Positions 54,131-62,693 of a stretch of 64,000 bases of DNA are shown here, piece after piece (the stretch's first letter is position 1; every line of letters starts with the position of its first letter). The stretch is from Janthinobacterium sp. BJB426 (GTDB lineage: Bacteria; Pseudomonadota; Gammaproteobacteria; Burkholderiales; Burkholderiaceae_D). The notes below the pieces were generated by a model that was given only the letters and a program-made list of their open reading frames with translations, did not search any database and was not told where the DNA came from. Location: positions 186,001-250,000 of the forward strand of contig NZ_PDZL01000002.1 in NCBI RefSeq assembly GCF_002735705.1, written 5' to 3'. A program made the position numbers and the translations under genes.

Positions 54131-54463
54131 ATGCCAAAAATCACCGTCCTGCCCCATCCCGAGCTGGCGCCGGAAGGCGCCGTGTTTGACGCGCCGCAGA
54201 ACATGAGCATTTGCGATGCATTGCAGCGCAACAAAATAGATATAGAACACGCCTGCGGCCAGGTAGGTGCCTGTTCCACCTGCCATGTGGTCGTGGTGCA
54301 GGGTTTCGACTCGCTCAATGAACTGGGCGACAATGAGGAAGACATGCTGGACCAGGCCTGGGGCTTGCAGCCCCACTCGCGCCTGTCGTGCCAGGCCCGC
54401 GTGTCAAACACAGACCTGACGCTCGAACTGCCCAGGTACACGCTCAACCACGCCAAGGAATAG
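54131..54463 (+). CDS. fdx: 2Fe-2S ferredoxin, Isc type
   Basis: A 110-aa adrenodoxin-type ferredoxin. The cluster ligands are C42, C48, C51 and C87, in HACGQVGACSTCH and LSCQARV. The family passes electrons to iron-sulfur cluster assembly and other oxidoreductases. It usually sits at the end of the isc operon; here no isc or hsc gene is near, as the neighbours are the IS66-derived element and an M13 peptidase gene. A good AAGGAG ribosome site precedes the ATG. Confidence 0.9.
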   Translation: MPKITVLPHPELAPEGAVFDAPQNMSICDALQRNKIDIEHACGQVGACSTCHVVVVQGFDSLNELGDNEEDMLDQAWGLQPHSRLSCQARVSNTDLTLELPRYTLNHAKE

Positions 54464-54495
54464 TCCCCGCGCGGCTGCCCCACTGCCCTACCTGA

Positions 54496-56541
54496 TTACC
54501 ACATGATCACGCGCTGCTCGGGCGGCAAGTACATCGGGTCGCCCGGCTTGATGCCGAACGCCTCGTAGAAGCCGGGCTGGTTCTTGACCGTGCCCTTGGC
54601 GCGGAATTCGCCCGGCGAATGCGGATCGCTCTTGATCTGCGCGATGGCCGCTTCGGGACGCAATTTCGCGCGCCACTTCTGCGCAAAACCGATGTACAGG
54701 CGCTGTTCGCCCGTCAAGCCATCGATGACGGGCGACGGCTTGCCGCCCAGCGAACGCTGGTAGGCCTTGTAGGTGATCGACAGGCCGGAATTGTCGCCGA
54801 TGTTTTCACCCAGGGTCAGCTCGCCATTGATGTGGTAGCCCGGCACGGGGCTATAGGCGCCATACTGCTTGACGAGGCCGGCGGCCAGCGCCTTGAAGGC
54901 CGTGCGGTCTTCAGCCGTCCACCAGTTGCGCAAGCGGCCCTTGGCGTCATATTGACTGCCGGAATCGTCGAAGGCATGGCTGATTTCATGGCCGAAGGTG
55001 ATGCCCAGCAAGCCGTAATTGACGGCATCTTCCGCTTTCACGTTGAAGAATGGCGGTTGCAAAATGGCGGCCGGGATCGTGATGGCGTTGAGGGCCGGGC
55101 TGTAGCTGGCGTTGACGGTTTGCGGCGTCATCGACCATTCGTCGCGGTCGACAGGCTTGCCCAGCTTGGCCAGGTTTTGCTGGCGGCTCCACACGCGCGC
55201 TGCGCGCACGTTGGCGATCAGGTCATTCGGCTGCGTCGTCATGCTGCTGTAGTCGCGCCAGGTATCGGGATACGCGATCTTCGGCTTCAAGGCCGCCAGC
55301 TTGAGCTGAGCTTCCTTCTTGGTTTCCGGGCCCATCCAGTCGAGCTGCTCGATGCCATCCTTGAACGAGGCGACGAAATTGTCGAACATGGCCATCACGC
55401 GGGGCCGGGTTTCCGGCGGCAGATACATTTCCACGTAGCGCTTGCCGACGGCGTCGCTGATGGCGCCATCCGTGAAGCGCAGCGCCAGTTGCCACTGCGG
55501 TTCGCTTTGCGGCACGCCGCGCAGCACCGTGCCGTCGAAGGCGAAGCGCTCCTTGACCGTGGCGTTATCCAGGAACGAGGCATAGCTTTCGATGATGCGC
55601 CAGTTCAGATAGCTCTTCCACGATTCCAGCGGCACGGCGGCCACGGTCTCGGCAAAGCCCGTCATGAAGCTGGGCTGGCGCACGACGGCAGAAGTAGCCT
55701 TTGGCGCCAGGCCGGCGGCAGTAAAGTAGGCGTTCCAGTCGAAGGCCGGCGCCAGTGCCGCGAATTTATCGAAATCGACGCGGTTGTACGATTTGACGGG
55801 GTCGCGCATCTGCACGCGCGTCCACTGCACGGCCGCCAGGCGCGTTTCGATGTCGAGTATCTGCGCCGCGTGGGCGGCCGCAGCCTTGTCGCCGCTCATG
55901 GCCAGCATGGTTTCGATATGCTTGAGGTATTTGGCGCGCACGGCTTGCAGCTTGGCGTCGTCTTCCTTCAGGTAGTAATCGCGGTCAGGCAAGCCCAAGC
56001 CGGACTGGCTGATGTTGACCGTGTACTGCTCCGGGTCTTGCGCATCGGGCGCCACATAGGCGGAAAACGGCGTCGCGACGCCATTGCTTTGCAGATAGGC
56101 CAGCAACGCCGGCAAGTCTTTCTTGTCCTTCACGGCGGCGACGCGGGCAAGTTCGGCGCGCAGGGGCTTGAAGCCGGCCGCATTGCGCGCCTTGTCGTTC
56201 ATGAAGCTCGTGTACAGGTCGGCGATCTTGTGCGCCTCGCTACCCGGCTTGCCGGGATTTTTCAGGGTCGCATCGATCAGGCCGCGCAACTGGCCCTGGG
56301 CGATTTCGCGCAATTCGATGTAGGTGCCCCAGACGGATTTGTCGGCCGGGATGTCCGTATTGCGGGTCCAGACGCCGTTGACGTAGCCGTAGAAGTCATC
56401 CCGGGGGCTGACCGCGGGGTCCAGGGTTTTCAGGTCGATGCCGGAGACGGGCGCGGTGGCATTGGAGGCTTGGGCGTACAGCGACGGCGAAGATAAGGCG
56501 AGCAAGGCGCAGCAGGCGGCGCTGATCAGCGAACGTTTCAC
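54496..56541 (-). CDS. M13-family zinc metallopeptidase (PepO/neprilysin-like)
   Basis: About 681 aa with a signal peptide and the M13 signatures HEISHAFDDSG (zinc ligands and catalytic glutamate) and GENIGDNSGLS; the C terminus ends with a typical W. It should be a periplasmic endopeptidase acting on peptides. A GTG at 56541 with an AAAGGA site six bases upstream is chosen over a GTG eight codons further out, which lacks a ribosome site. It is a single gene, convergent with fdx. Confidence 0.9.
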   Translation of the reverse strand: MKRSLISAACCALLALSSPSLYAQASNATAPVSGIDLKTLDPAVSPRDDFYGYVNGVWTRNTDIPADKSVWGTYIELREIAQGQLRGLIDATLKNPGKPGSEAHKIADLYTSFMNDKARNAAGFKPLRAELARVAAVKDKKDLPALLAYLQSNGVATPFSAYVAPDAQDPEQYTVNISQSGLGLPDRDYYLKEDDAKLQAVRAKYLKHIETMLAMSGDKAAAAHAAQILDIETRLAAVQWTRVQMRDPVKSYNRVDFDKFAALAPAFDWNAYFTAAGLAPKATSAVVRQPSFMTGFAETVAAVPLESWKSYLNWRIIESYASFLDNATVKERFAFDGTVLRGVPQSEPQWQLALRFTDGAISDAVGKRYVEMYLPPETRPRVMAMFDNFVASFKDGIEQLDWMGPETKKEAQLKLAALKPKIAYPDTWRDYSSMTTQPNDLIANVRAARVWSRQQNLAKLGKPVDRDEWSMTPQTVNASYSPALNAITIPAAILQPPFFNVKAEDAVNYGLLGITFGHEISHAFDDSGSQYDAKGRLRNWWTAEDRTAFKALAAGLVKQYGAYSPVPGYHINGELTLGENIGDNSGLSITYKAYQRSLGGKPSPVIDGLTGEQRLYIGFAQKWRAKLRPEAAIAQIKSDPHSPGEFRAKGTVKNQPGFYEAFGIKPGDPMYLPPEQRVIMW

Positions 56542-56783
56542 GAAGATTCCTTTAATTGTTTTCACTTCATGTTGGGGAACATGCTTGTCCAGGCATGAGA
56601 GGCTGGATTATAGTCCGCGTACCTGCGGGGAAACAATGCCCGTTAAACAAGTCCAGTGATCCGTTGGGCGTTGAAGCACGCCTCGAGCCAGCGCCGATGA
56701 TCAGCAAATGTTACTATTTAGCAATAGCCATATCCCCCCCCGCGCCATATCTATTGGACTGGCGCTTTGCCTGGAGAAGTTTG

Positions 56784-57020
56784 ATGCAGGAATTCAGATT
56801 CAATATTTTCGGCACGCTGATCGCCATCCGGGGAAATCAGGGAGTATGGCGCGCATTCTATCTCGGTACCGAAGGCAAGCGCCGGCCCGCCGATTTCATT
56901 ATTCCCGACGATATTCAAGACGATGCACTGTGCGAGTATTTGGCGGACCTGTTCCACGAAGAAGCGACGCCGCGCAATAACACGGCGACGCAAATCAGCT
57001 CGCCTGCATTGAAGGCCTAG
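56784..57020 (+). CDS. Hypothetical protein, 78 aa
   Basis: The ATG of MQEFRFNIFG follows a GGAGAAG ribosome site. The sequence (VWRAFYLGTEGKRRPADF then a LADLFHEEATP stretch) is compact, soluble and looks like a real conserved small protein, but I cannot name the family with confidence. The frame is open further upstream, but that part has no ribosome site and looks non-coding. Its stop is followed at once by the convergent lipoprotein gene. Confidence 0.65.
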   Translation: MQEFRFNIFGTLIAIRGNQGVWRAFYLGTEGKRRPADFIIPDDIQDDALCEYLADLFHEEATPRNNTATQISSPALKA

Positions 57021-57021
57021 C

Positions 57022-57579
57022 CTACTTCACCGGCTCGAACGTCACCGTCAGCCCATTGCCCGTGGTCCTGATCTGGGTGGGCACGAATTGCACGCCCGCG
57101 TAGTGCAATTCGTCGGGCTTGAAGGTGTATATGGGCGTTTCATGCATGAGCTGGTCGGCCACCAGGCTGGCCACCTTGGCAAACTGGCGCTGCTGCGACT
57201 CGTCCATGCCGTCGATGGTGACCTTGTCCACGCTCGCTTCGCTCAGGTAGACGGCATTGCGCTGGGCGTCGAGCACGAGGCGGCCCGACATGGCCAGGCT
57301 GCCGCGCCAGCTCTGGCGTATGAATGGCGGCAAGACGCTGGCATCGACGCTGAGGGCAACCCGTTCGCGCTCGGGCTGCAGCGACAATTGCGGACGGGTC
57401 AGCTTGACGTCCAGCACGGACAGCACACGCTTGTCGATCGGAAAGCGGCGCTCCAGGCCTTGCTGCATCTTGCTCAGCGACACATTCACGTCGCGCGGGC
57501 CGATCAGGGTGGAACACGCGGCCAGCATGGTGCAGGCCAAAGCGGTGATGGCGGCGGTTTTCAACAAGGGAAAGGTCAT
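57022..57579 (-). CDS. DUF1439 lipoprotein (YceB-like)
   Basis: A 185-aa lipoprotein with lipobox LAAC (Cys 22). The mature part (NVSLSKMQQGLERRFPI, later QRNAVYLSEASVDKV) matches the DUF1439 family, such as E. coli YceB, outer-membrane lipoproteins of unknown function with a fold that may bind lipid. It begins 14 bp after the convergent 78-aa gene and points toward it. Confidence 0.85.
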   Translation of the reverse strand: MTFPLLKTAAITALACTMLAACSTLIGPRDVNVSLSKMQQGLERRFPIDKRVLSVLDVKLTRPQLSLQPERERVALSVDASVLPPFIRQSWRGSLAMSGRLVLDAQRNAVYLSEASVDKVTIDGMDESQQRQFAKVASLVADQLMHETPIYTFKPDELHYAGVQFVPTQIRTTGNGLTVTFEPVK

Positions 57580-57633
57580 GGATAGTCTCGGTGGAAAGAT
57601 GGCGCCATATTACACATGCGCCCGCTTTCACGC

Positions 57634-57668
57634 AAAAACCGGCGCCCACCTTGCAGCGGGCGCCGGTT
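57634..57668 (-). terminator. Rho-independent terminator
   Basis: On the minus strand an 11-bp GC-rich stem (AACCGGCGCCC with its complement) and 10-base loop is followed by a run of five T. It lies 16 bp after the stop of the 24-aa membrane peptide and should end that transcript. Confidence 0.85.
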
Positions 57669-57683
57669 CCTGTGTTGCCCTTG

Positions 57684-57758
57684 TCAGCGCACGAACAGGG
57701 CGATCAGTATGACGATGGGCAATGGAATACCCAGCAGCAGCAAGAGGATGGAACGCAT
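57684..57758 (-). CDS. Small membrane peptide, 24 aa
   Basis: A 25-codon frame with an AAGGAG ribosome site eight bases ahead of the ATG. The product is MRSILLLLLGIPLPIVILIA plus four residues, a single hydrophobic helix. Tiny membrane proteins of this form are found in related bacteria next to stress or membrane genes. It lies between the 300-aa membrane protein and a terminator on the same strand. Confidence 0.65.
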   Translation of the reverse strand: MRSILLLLLGIPLPIVILIALFVR

Positions 57759-57785
57759 GGCAGACTCCTTGATTGTATGGGTGGC

Positions 57786-58688
57786 TTAAATGGTCACGTG
57801 GCGCAGCACTCTTTCATGGTCGCGCTGGCGGCCGCCAAACGTTGCCGCCAGGCTGGCCACGAAAGCGCCCAGCAGCAAGGCGACGAACATCCACAGTGCC
57901 GTGTGGGCGCCGGCCTTGCGGGCCGTGTCGGCCGCTTGCTGTGCTTTCGCCTTGGCATCGGCGGCGGCCTTGGCGGCGCGGGCGTAGACGGCGTCGACGC
58001 GCGCTTCCGCCTCAGCCTGCGTCAAGCCTGTGCGACTGGCCACGACCTGGCCCAGGTAGGTGCGGTCATCGGGGGCCAGGCTGCCCGTGGACAGGCCAGT
58101 GGCAAAGATCTTGCCGATTTCCACGCGCAGGTCGGCGGCCGTGCCGCCCGTTTCAGGCGCCGGTGCGGCGCGCAGCAGCATGTCCGAGAAATAGTCAAGC
58201 GGATTGGCGCCGCTACCCTCGCCCGCCTTGGCGCCTGCAGCCCCGGCACCGGCCGCCGCGGCCGGGGACACCGCCGCCGCCACGCCGCTGCCTGCGTCGA
58301 TGGCGCCGCTCAGTACGGCGCGCGTGCCGCCGGCCAGCACGGCCACGGTGATCAGGGTGGCCACGGCCCAGGCCAGCAAGCCGTGCGCAGTATCGCGGAA
58401 ATGCACCTCATCCGTGTGAATCGAGCTCCATTTCACGCGCAGGCGTCCCGCCATGTAGCCGCCGATGCCGGAGGCGGCCAGCTGCATGAAAGCCAGCCAG
58501 GCGATGGTCGACACGCCGATGGCCGTCGCATTGAACGACCACGGCGACACGGACGACAGGCCCAGGCCCACGCCGAGGATCAGCAGGATGAAGGACAAGG
58601 CGGCCGCAGCGGCAGCGCCCGCCAGCACAGCGCCCCAGGACACGCCCGGATTGTTCAGGTCCGACACGGACAATTGTGTAGCTTGCAT
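57786..58688 (-). CDS. Hypothetical membrane protein, 300 aa
   Basis: Four or so hydrophobic segments: two in the first 80 residues, one near 105-125, and one close to the C terminus (TALWMFVALLLGAFVASLAA). Between lies a low-complexity alanine/glycine stretch and a helical region rich in Ala, Lys and Asp (coiled-coil-like, residues about 215-260). No family name is assigned. It precedes the 24-aa peptide and follows the hemerythrin gene on the same strand, so the three may form an operon. Confidence 0.6.
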   Translation of the reverse strand: MQATQLSVSDLNNPGVSWGAVLAGAAAAAALSFILLILGVGLGLSSVSPWSFNATAIGVSTIAWLAFMQLAASGIGGYMAGRLRVKWSSIHTDEVHFRDTAHGLLAWAVATLITVAVLAGGTRAVLSGAIDAGSGVAAAVSPAAAAGAGAAGAKAGEGSGANPLDYFSDMLLRAAPAPETGGTAADLRVEIGKIFATGLSTGSLAPDDRTYLGQVVASRTGLTQAEAEARVDAVYARAAKAAADAKAKAQQAADTARKAGAHTALWMFVALLLGAFVASLAATFGGRQRDHERVLRHVTI

Positions 58689-58723
58689 GGAATACTCCCT
58701 TGATTGTTGATTTTTTAAGCCGC

Positions 58724-59167
58724 TCAGGCGGCCACGCCCGTCAGCTGTTCCTTGCGCGCGGCCATTTCCTTGCCCAGCGCGTCGAGGTCGACGGCCGTAT
58801 GGCGCACCTTGGGAAACATGTCGCCCTCTTCTTCCTGGACGTGGTGCTCGATCTGCTCGGACAGCACCTTGACCTTGGCGTCGTACAGGTCGTCGGCAGG
58901 ATCCATGGCGGCAATCTGCGCGATGAGTTCCTTGGCGCTCGCGTGCTCGACGACGGCTTCATCCATCAGGTCGCCATCGTGGATCGGGCGGCGCACGGCC
59001 GGATAGAAGATTTCTTCTTCCAGTTGCGTGTGCACGGTCAATTCCTGGCATATCTGGTCGGCCAGCTTTTTCTTGGTGGCAAATGAGCGGTCGCTCAAGC
59101 CTTCATACTGGGCAAACAGAGCCTTCACTGCCTTATGGTCCTGCATCAATAAACTGATCGCGTTCAT
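58724..59167 (-). CDS. Hemerythrin HHE-domain protein
   Basis: A 147-aa four-helix hemerythrin-type protein. Di-iron ligands appear as the H of DHKAVKALF, the H and E of VHTQLEEEIFYP, an EH in VVEHASAKEL, and IEHHVQEEEGDMFP. These proteins bind O2 or react with nitric oxide or peroxide. The ATG of MNAISLLM is used; longer in-frame sequence lacks protein character. It lies 106 bp after the prsR stop on the same strand. Confidence 0.85.
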   Translation of the reverse strand: MNAISLLMQDHKAVKALFAQYEGLSDRSFATKKKLADQICQELTVHTQLEEEIFYPAVRRPIHDGDLMDEAVVEHASAKELIAQIAAMDPADDLYDAKVKVLSEQIEHHVQEEEGDMFPKVRHTAVDLDALGKEMAARKEQLTGVAA

Positions 59168-59273
59168 GGCGCCTCCTTGTTGTGGATGAGGCAAGGATGC
59201 GCCACGGCGGCGCCAGCGTATGTGCGACGCCTTACACAATCTTGATTTTTAATACATTCGCTTGTTTGGCTTC

Positions 59274-60629
59274 CTACTTGATGCCGTGATGGCCCATCAG
59301 GTCGTACAGGGTGGGCCGGCTCACGCCCAGCAGCTCGGCCGCCCTGGCGATATTGCCGTCGGCCCGCGCCAGCGCGCGCACCATCACCTTGTATTCCGCC
59401 CCTTCGCGGGCCTGGCGCAGGTTCAGCGGCTCATCCGGGGGCGCCGCCTGGGCGCTGGCGGGCAAGCCCAGGTCGTCGGCGGCGATCTGCGGTCCGTCAC
59501 ACATGATGACGGCCCGCTTGATGCAGTTTTCCACTTCGCGCACATTGCCGGGCCAGCCATAGCTTTCGATCAGCTGCAGCGCGCCCGCGCTGAAATGCAG
59601 GTTGCCGCGCCCCTCGCTGGCGCAGAACTTGTTCTTGAAATGCTGCGCCAGCAAGGTGCCATCGCCGACCCGCTCACGCAAGGGTGGAATGCGCAAGACG
59701 ATTTCGCTGAGGCGGTAAAACAGGTCTTCGCGGAAACGTCCCTGTTCCGCCAGCATTTTTAAATCCTGGTGCGTGGCGCAGACGATGCGCACGTCGACGG
59801 CGATCTCGGCACGCCCGCCCACGCGCTCGATCACCCGTTCCTGCAGGAAGCGCAGCAATTTCGCCTGCAGCGCCATCGGCATGTCGCCGATTTCATCGAG
59901 AAAGAAAGTGCCGCCATGGGCCAGTTCGATCTTGCCCAGGGTTTGCCGGGCCGCGCCCGTAAAGGCCCCCCGCTCGTAGCCAAACAGTTCGCTTTCCAGC
60001 AGGTTTTCGGGGATGGCCGCGCAATTGATGGCAACAAAGCGTTGCGCATGGCGGCTCGACAGCGCATGCAAGCCGCGTGCAATCAGTTCCTTGCCGCTGC
60101 CAGAATCGCCGAGCAGCATCACGCTGGCCGATGAGGGCGCCACTTTTTCCACGTTGCGGCACAATTTCAGCATGCCGGGATCGCGGCTGACGATGCCGGC
60201 CAAAGGGGAATCCGCCTGCGTCTGCAGCATGCGGCGGTTTTCCTGCTGCATCGCGTGCAAATAGAACGCGCGGGCGATAACCAGGCCCAGCATGTCGGCC
60301 TCGAACGGCTTCTGGTGGAAATCGTAGGCGCCCAGCGCGATGGCTTTCAAGGCATGCGCGCGCTCCTGGTTGCCCGACAGGATGATGACTTTCGTGTCCG
60401 GCGCCAGCGCGAGGATTTGCTGCAAGGTGGCCAGGCCTTCCGTGGCGCCGTCCGGGTCGGGCGGCAAGCCCAGGTCCATCGTCACCACGGCCGGCTGGTG
60501 GCGCCGCACGAGCGCCAGCGCCGCCTCGCGCTCGCCCGCCAGCAAGACGTCATAACCGTCAAAGCTCCAGTGCAACTGCTTTTGCAGACCGGGATCGTCT
60601 TCGATGACCAGCAGTTTTTGCTTGCCCAT
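59274..60629 (-). CDS. prsR: PEP-CTERM-box response regulator, sigma-54 activator
   Basis: A 451-aa NtrC-type regulator. The receiver domain has D52 as phosphate acceptor (VVTMDLGLP) and K107 in FHQKPF. The AAA+ domain has Walker A GDSGSGKE (174-181), GAFTGA (221-226), the loop that contacts sigma-54, and Walker B TFFLDE (241-246). The C-terminal helix-turn-helix (NIARAAELLGVSRPTLYDLM) binds DNA. It is the PrsR partner of the histidine kinase encoded just upstream and turns on PEP-CTERM/EPS genes through sigma-54 promoters; I did not find a clear -24/-12 promoter in the window. Confidence 0.9.
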   Translation of the reverse strand: MGKQKLLVIEDDPGLQKQLHWSFDGYDVLLAGEREAALALVRRHQPAVVTMDLGLPPDPDGATEGLATLQQILALAPDTKVIILSGNQERAHALKAIALGAYDFHQKPFEADMLGLVIARAFYLHAMQQENRRMLQTQADSPLAGIVSRDPGMLKLCRNVEKVAPSSASVMLLGDSGSGKELIARGLHALSSRHAQRFVAINCAAIPENLLESELFGYERGAFTGAARQTLGKIELAHGGTFFLDEIGDMPMALQAKLLRFLQERVIERVGGRAEIAVDVRIVCATHQDLKMLAEQGRFREDLFYRLSEIVLRIPPLRERVGDGTLLAQHFKNKFCASEGRGNLHFSAGALQLIESYGWPGNVREVENCIKRAVIMCDGPQIAADDLGLPASAQAAPPDEPLNLRQAREGAEYKVMVRALARADGNIARAAELLGVSRPTLYDLMGHHGIK

Positions 60630-60641
60630 GGCACTCCTTTG

Positions 60642-62693
60642 CTAGGCCGCATGCAGCGGCAGGATCACGCGAAACGTCGTGCCCACTTGCGGCTCGCTGC
60701 GCACTTCCAGGCTGCCGCCCACTTCGCGCAGGTATTCGCGGCTTTCGAACACGCCGATGCCCATGCCCGCCGTCTTGGTCGTGTCGAACGGTGTAAATAG
60801 ACGTTCGCGGATGAATTGCTCGCTCATGCCCTGCCCCGTATCGTCGAGCTCGACGACGGCCGTGTGCTGCACGCGCCGCAAGCGCACGGCCACCTTGCCA
60901 TCGCTGGCCGTCGCCTCGATGGCATTCTGTATCAAGTGCCCCAGCACCCGTTCCAGGCGCGCGCGGTTGGCCAGCACCGTCAGCTCGCCATCGACGATTT
61001 CCAGCCGGGGCGCCGGCGCCAGGCTGGCCTTGGCCGCCACGGCCTGGCGCAGCAAGCCATCGAGCAGCAGCGGCGCCGACGCTTCCGGCGCCTCGCCGCG
61101 CGCCAGTTTCTGCAGCAGGGTCTTCATTTTCTGCACGGAATGCTCCAAAGTGCCCAGCATGTCTTCCTGGAAGGCGGGATTGGCACGGTGCTTTTTCGCA
61201 TTGCTCAGTAAAAGGGATAATTGAAACACCAGGTTTTTGAGGTCGTGCACGATGAAAGTGGACATGCGGTTGAACGAGTCGAACTGGCGCGCCACCGTCA
61301 GGGTATCGAGCGATTCGCGGTGCGCCAGGTAGCTGGCGGCCTGGCTGCCGGCAATTTTCAGCACGTCGCGGATTTCCCAGTTCAAGCTGATGCGCGTGCG
61401 GGGCCGCGCCAGCGCGACAAAGGCGAACAGCTGGCCATGCAGCATCAGGGGCACCAGCAGCCACACATCGGGCAGCGCCAGCAGCGCCGGCGGCAACAGC
61501 AAGCCGCCATACTGGCCCGGATTCTGCACGCAATCGGGCACGTCGATCACCCATAACCGTGCCTCCAGGAACTGGCACAAAGGGCCGGCCGCCGGCTCGC
61601 TCCACGTGCCAGGCGGCCAGTTCCAGCTGGCGGCCGGGGCAAACTGGCCCTGCTCGCGCAAGATCCACAGCGCGCCGGCGCGGCTTTCCACCAGCTGCGC
61701 CATGGCCTGTATCGTGCGTTCGCCCAGCGCCGGACCATCTTCGGACAAGGCCCGCGTAAATCTCAGCCACTCCTCGCGGTAATCGAAGATGGCATTGTAA
61801 AAATGTTTATTGATAGTCACCTTGAGCTTGGCGCGCAGGCTGCCGGAAAACAGCACGCCCGCCAGCAGCAGGGCCGCGCCGCCCAGGTAAGCCATCTGCA
61901 TCAAGGATCCCCAGGTGCCGCCGAAGTAGCGCAAATAATAGGCGCTGGCCGCCATGGCCAGCAAATAGATGGCCGAGCCCAGCAAGGCGGCCGAGCGGTA
62001 CAGCATCTGGCGCGAGACGGACAAGCCCAGCGCCCAGCCCGGATTGCGCGCCGCCGAGATGGCCAGCAGCGGCGCGCACAAGGCATCGACGATGCCGCGC
62101 GCGGCCCAGATGTCATCGTTGACCGCCCGAAACAGCAAGGCGTCGCTGTACAGATAGAAATCGTAGGCAAACAGGCCGCCAACACCGAGGCACGCAAACT
62201 TGATGCCCCAGCGTTTCAACGGTGGCGTATTGCGGTACCACTGTTCCACCAGCAACATGCCCAGCACGGCCAGCAGCAAACGGCAGACACTGGCGATGAT
62301 ACGAGCCGGTAAAGGCAGCGCCAGCCAGGATGAGGCCATGGAGAACAGCCAGGGCGCCAGCGCCGTGAGAATGATGCCGGCCAGCAGCAGGCGCAAGCGG
62401 GGCCGCGACGGTTCGATCAGCAGCAGCAAAAACACCAGCCAGGCCAGGGTGCGCAGCAATTCCAGCGCGTCGCCGGCCAGCGCGGCGCGCTGGCCCAGCA
62501 GCACCAGCACCACCGTGCCCGTGGCCCAGCCGCCCGTCGCCAGACAGGCAAGCAGCAAGGCGCGCACGTTCTGCCGCGCACGCCAGTTGCTGATGAGCAG
62601 CAGCGCCAGCACGAAGAAGGCCAGCGACGCCAGGCCATGGCTGAGGGCTGCCGCGTCGGCCGCCGCCAGCCAGTCCGACTGCTCCCGCATCAC
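60642..62693 (-). CDS. prsK: PEP-CTERM system histidine kinase PrsK
   Basis: A 683-aa sensor kinase. The N-terminal 290 residues hold about eight transmembrane helices; a GAF-like domain follows (about 310-455), then the dimerisation domain with phosphate-accepting H483 (in FIVHDLKNLVFQL), and a catalytic HATPase domain (an IQNAIEATASDG segment, ELDDTGQGM and FTPFDTTKTAGMGIG). The membrane topology and domain order match PrsK. Its start overlaps the sugar transferase stop by four bases, and prsR follows 12 bp after its stop. Confidence 0.9.
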   Translation of the reverse strand: MMREQSDWLAAADAAALSHGLASLAFFVLALLLISNWRARQNVRALLLACLATGGWATGTVVLVLLGQRAALAGDALELLRTLAWLVFLLLLIEPSRPRLRLLLAGIILTALAPWLFSMASSWLALPLPARIIASVCRLLLAVLGMLLVEQWYRNTPPLKRWGIKFACLGVGGLFAYDFYLYSDALLFRAVNDDIWAARGIVDALCAPLLAISAARNPGWALGLSVSRQMLYRSAALLGSAIYLLAMAASAYYLRYFGGTWGSLMQMAYLGGAALLLAGVLFSGSLRAKLKVTINKHFYNAIFDYREEWLRFTRALSEDGPALGERTIQAMAQLVESRAGALWILREQGQFAPAASWNWPPGTWSEPAAGPLCQFLEARLWVIDVPDCVQNPGQYGGLLLPPALLALPDVWLLVPLMLHGQLFAFVALARPRTRISLNWEIRDVLKIAGSQAASYLAHRESLDTLTVARQFDSFNRMSTFIVHDLKNLVFQLSLLLSNAKKHRANPAFQEDMLGTLEHSVQKMKTLLQKLARGEAPEASAPLLLDGLLRQAVAAKASLAPAPRLEIVDGELTVLANRARLERVLGHLIQNAIEATASDGKVAVRLRRVQHTAVVELDDTGQGMSEQFIRERLFTPFDTTKTAGMGIGVFESREYLREVGGSLEVRSEPQVGTTFRVILPLHAA

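Noticed and set aside
59168-59273. TTGATTTTTAATA stretch as a second FNR site near prsR
   Set aside because: The second half-site does not match ATCAA.
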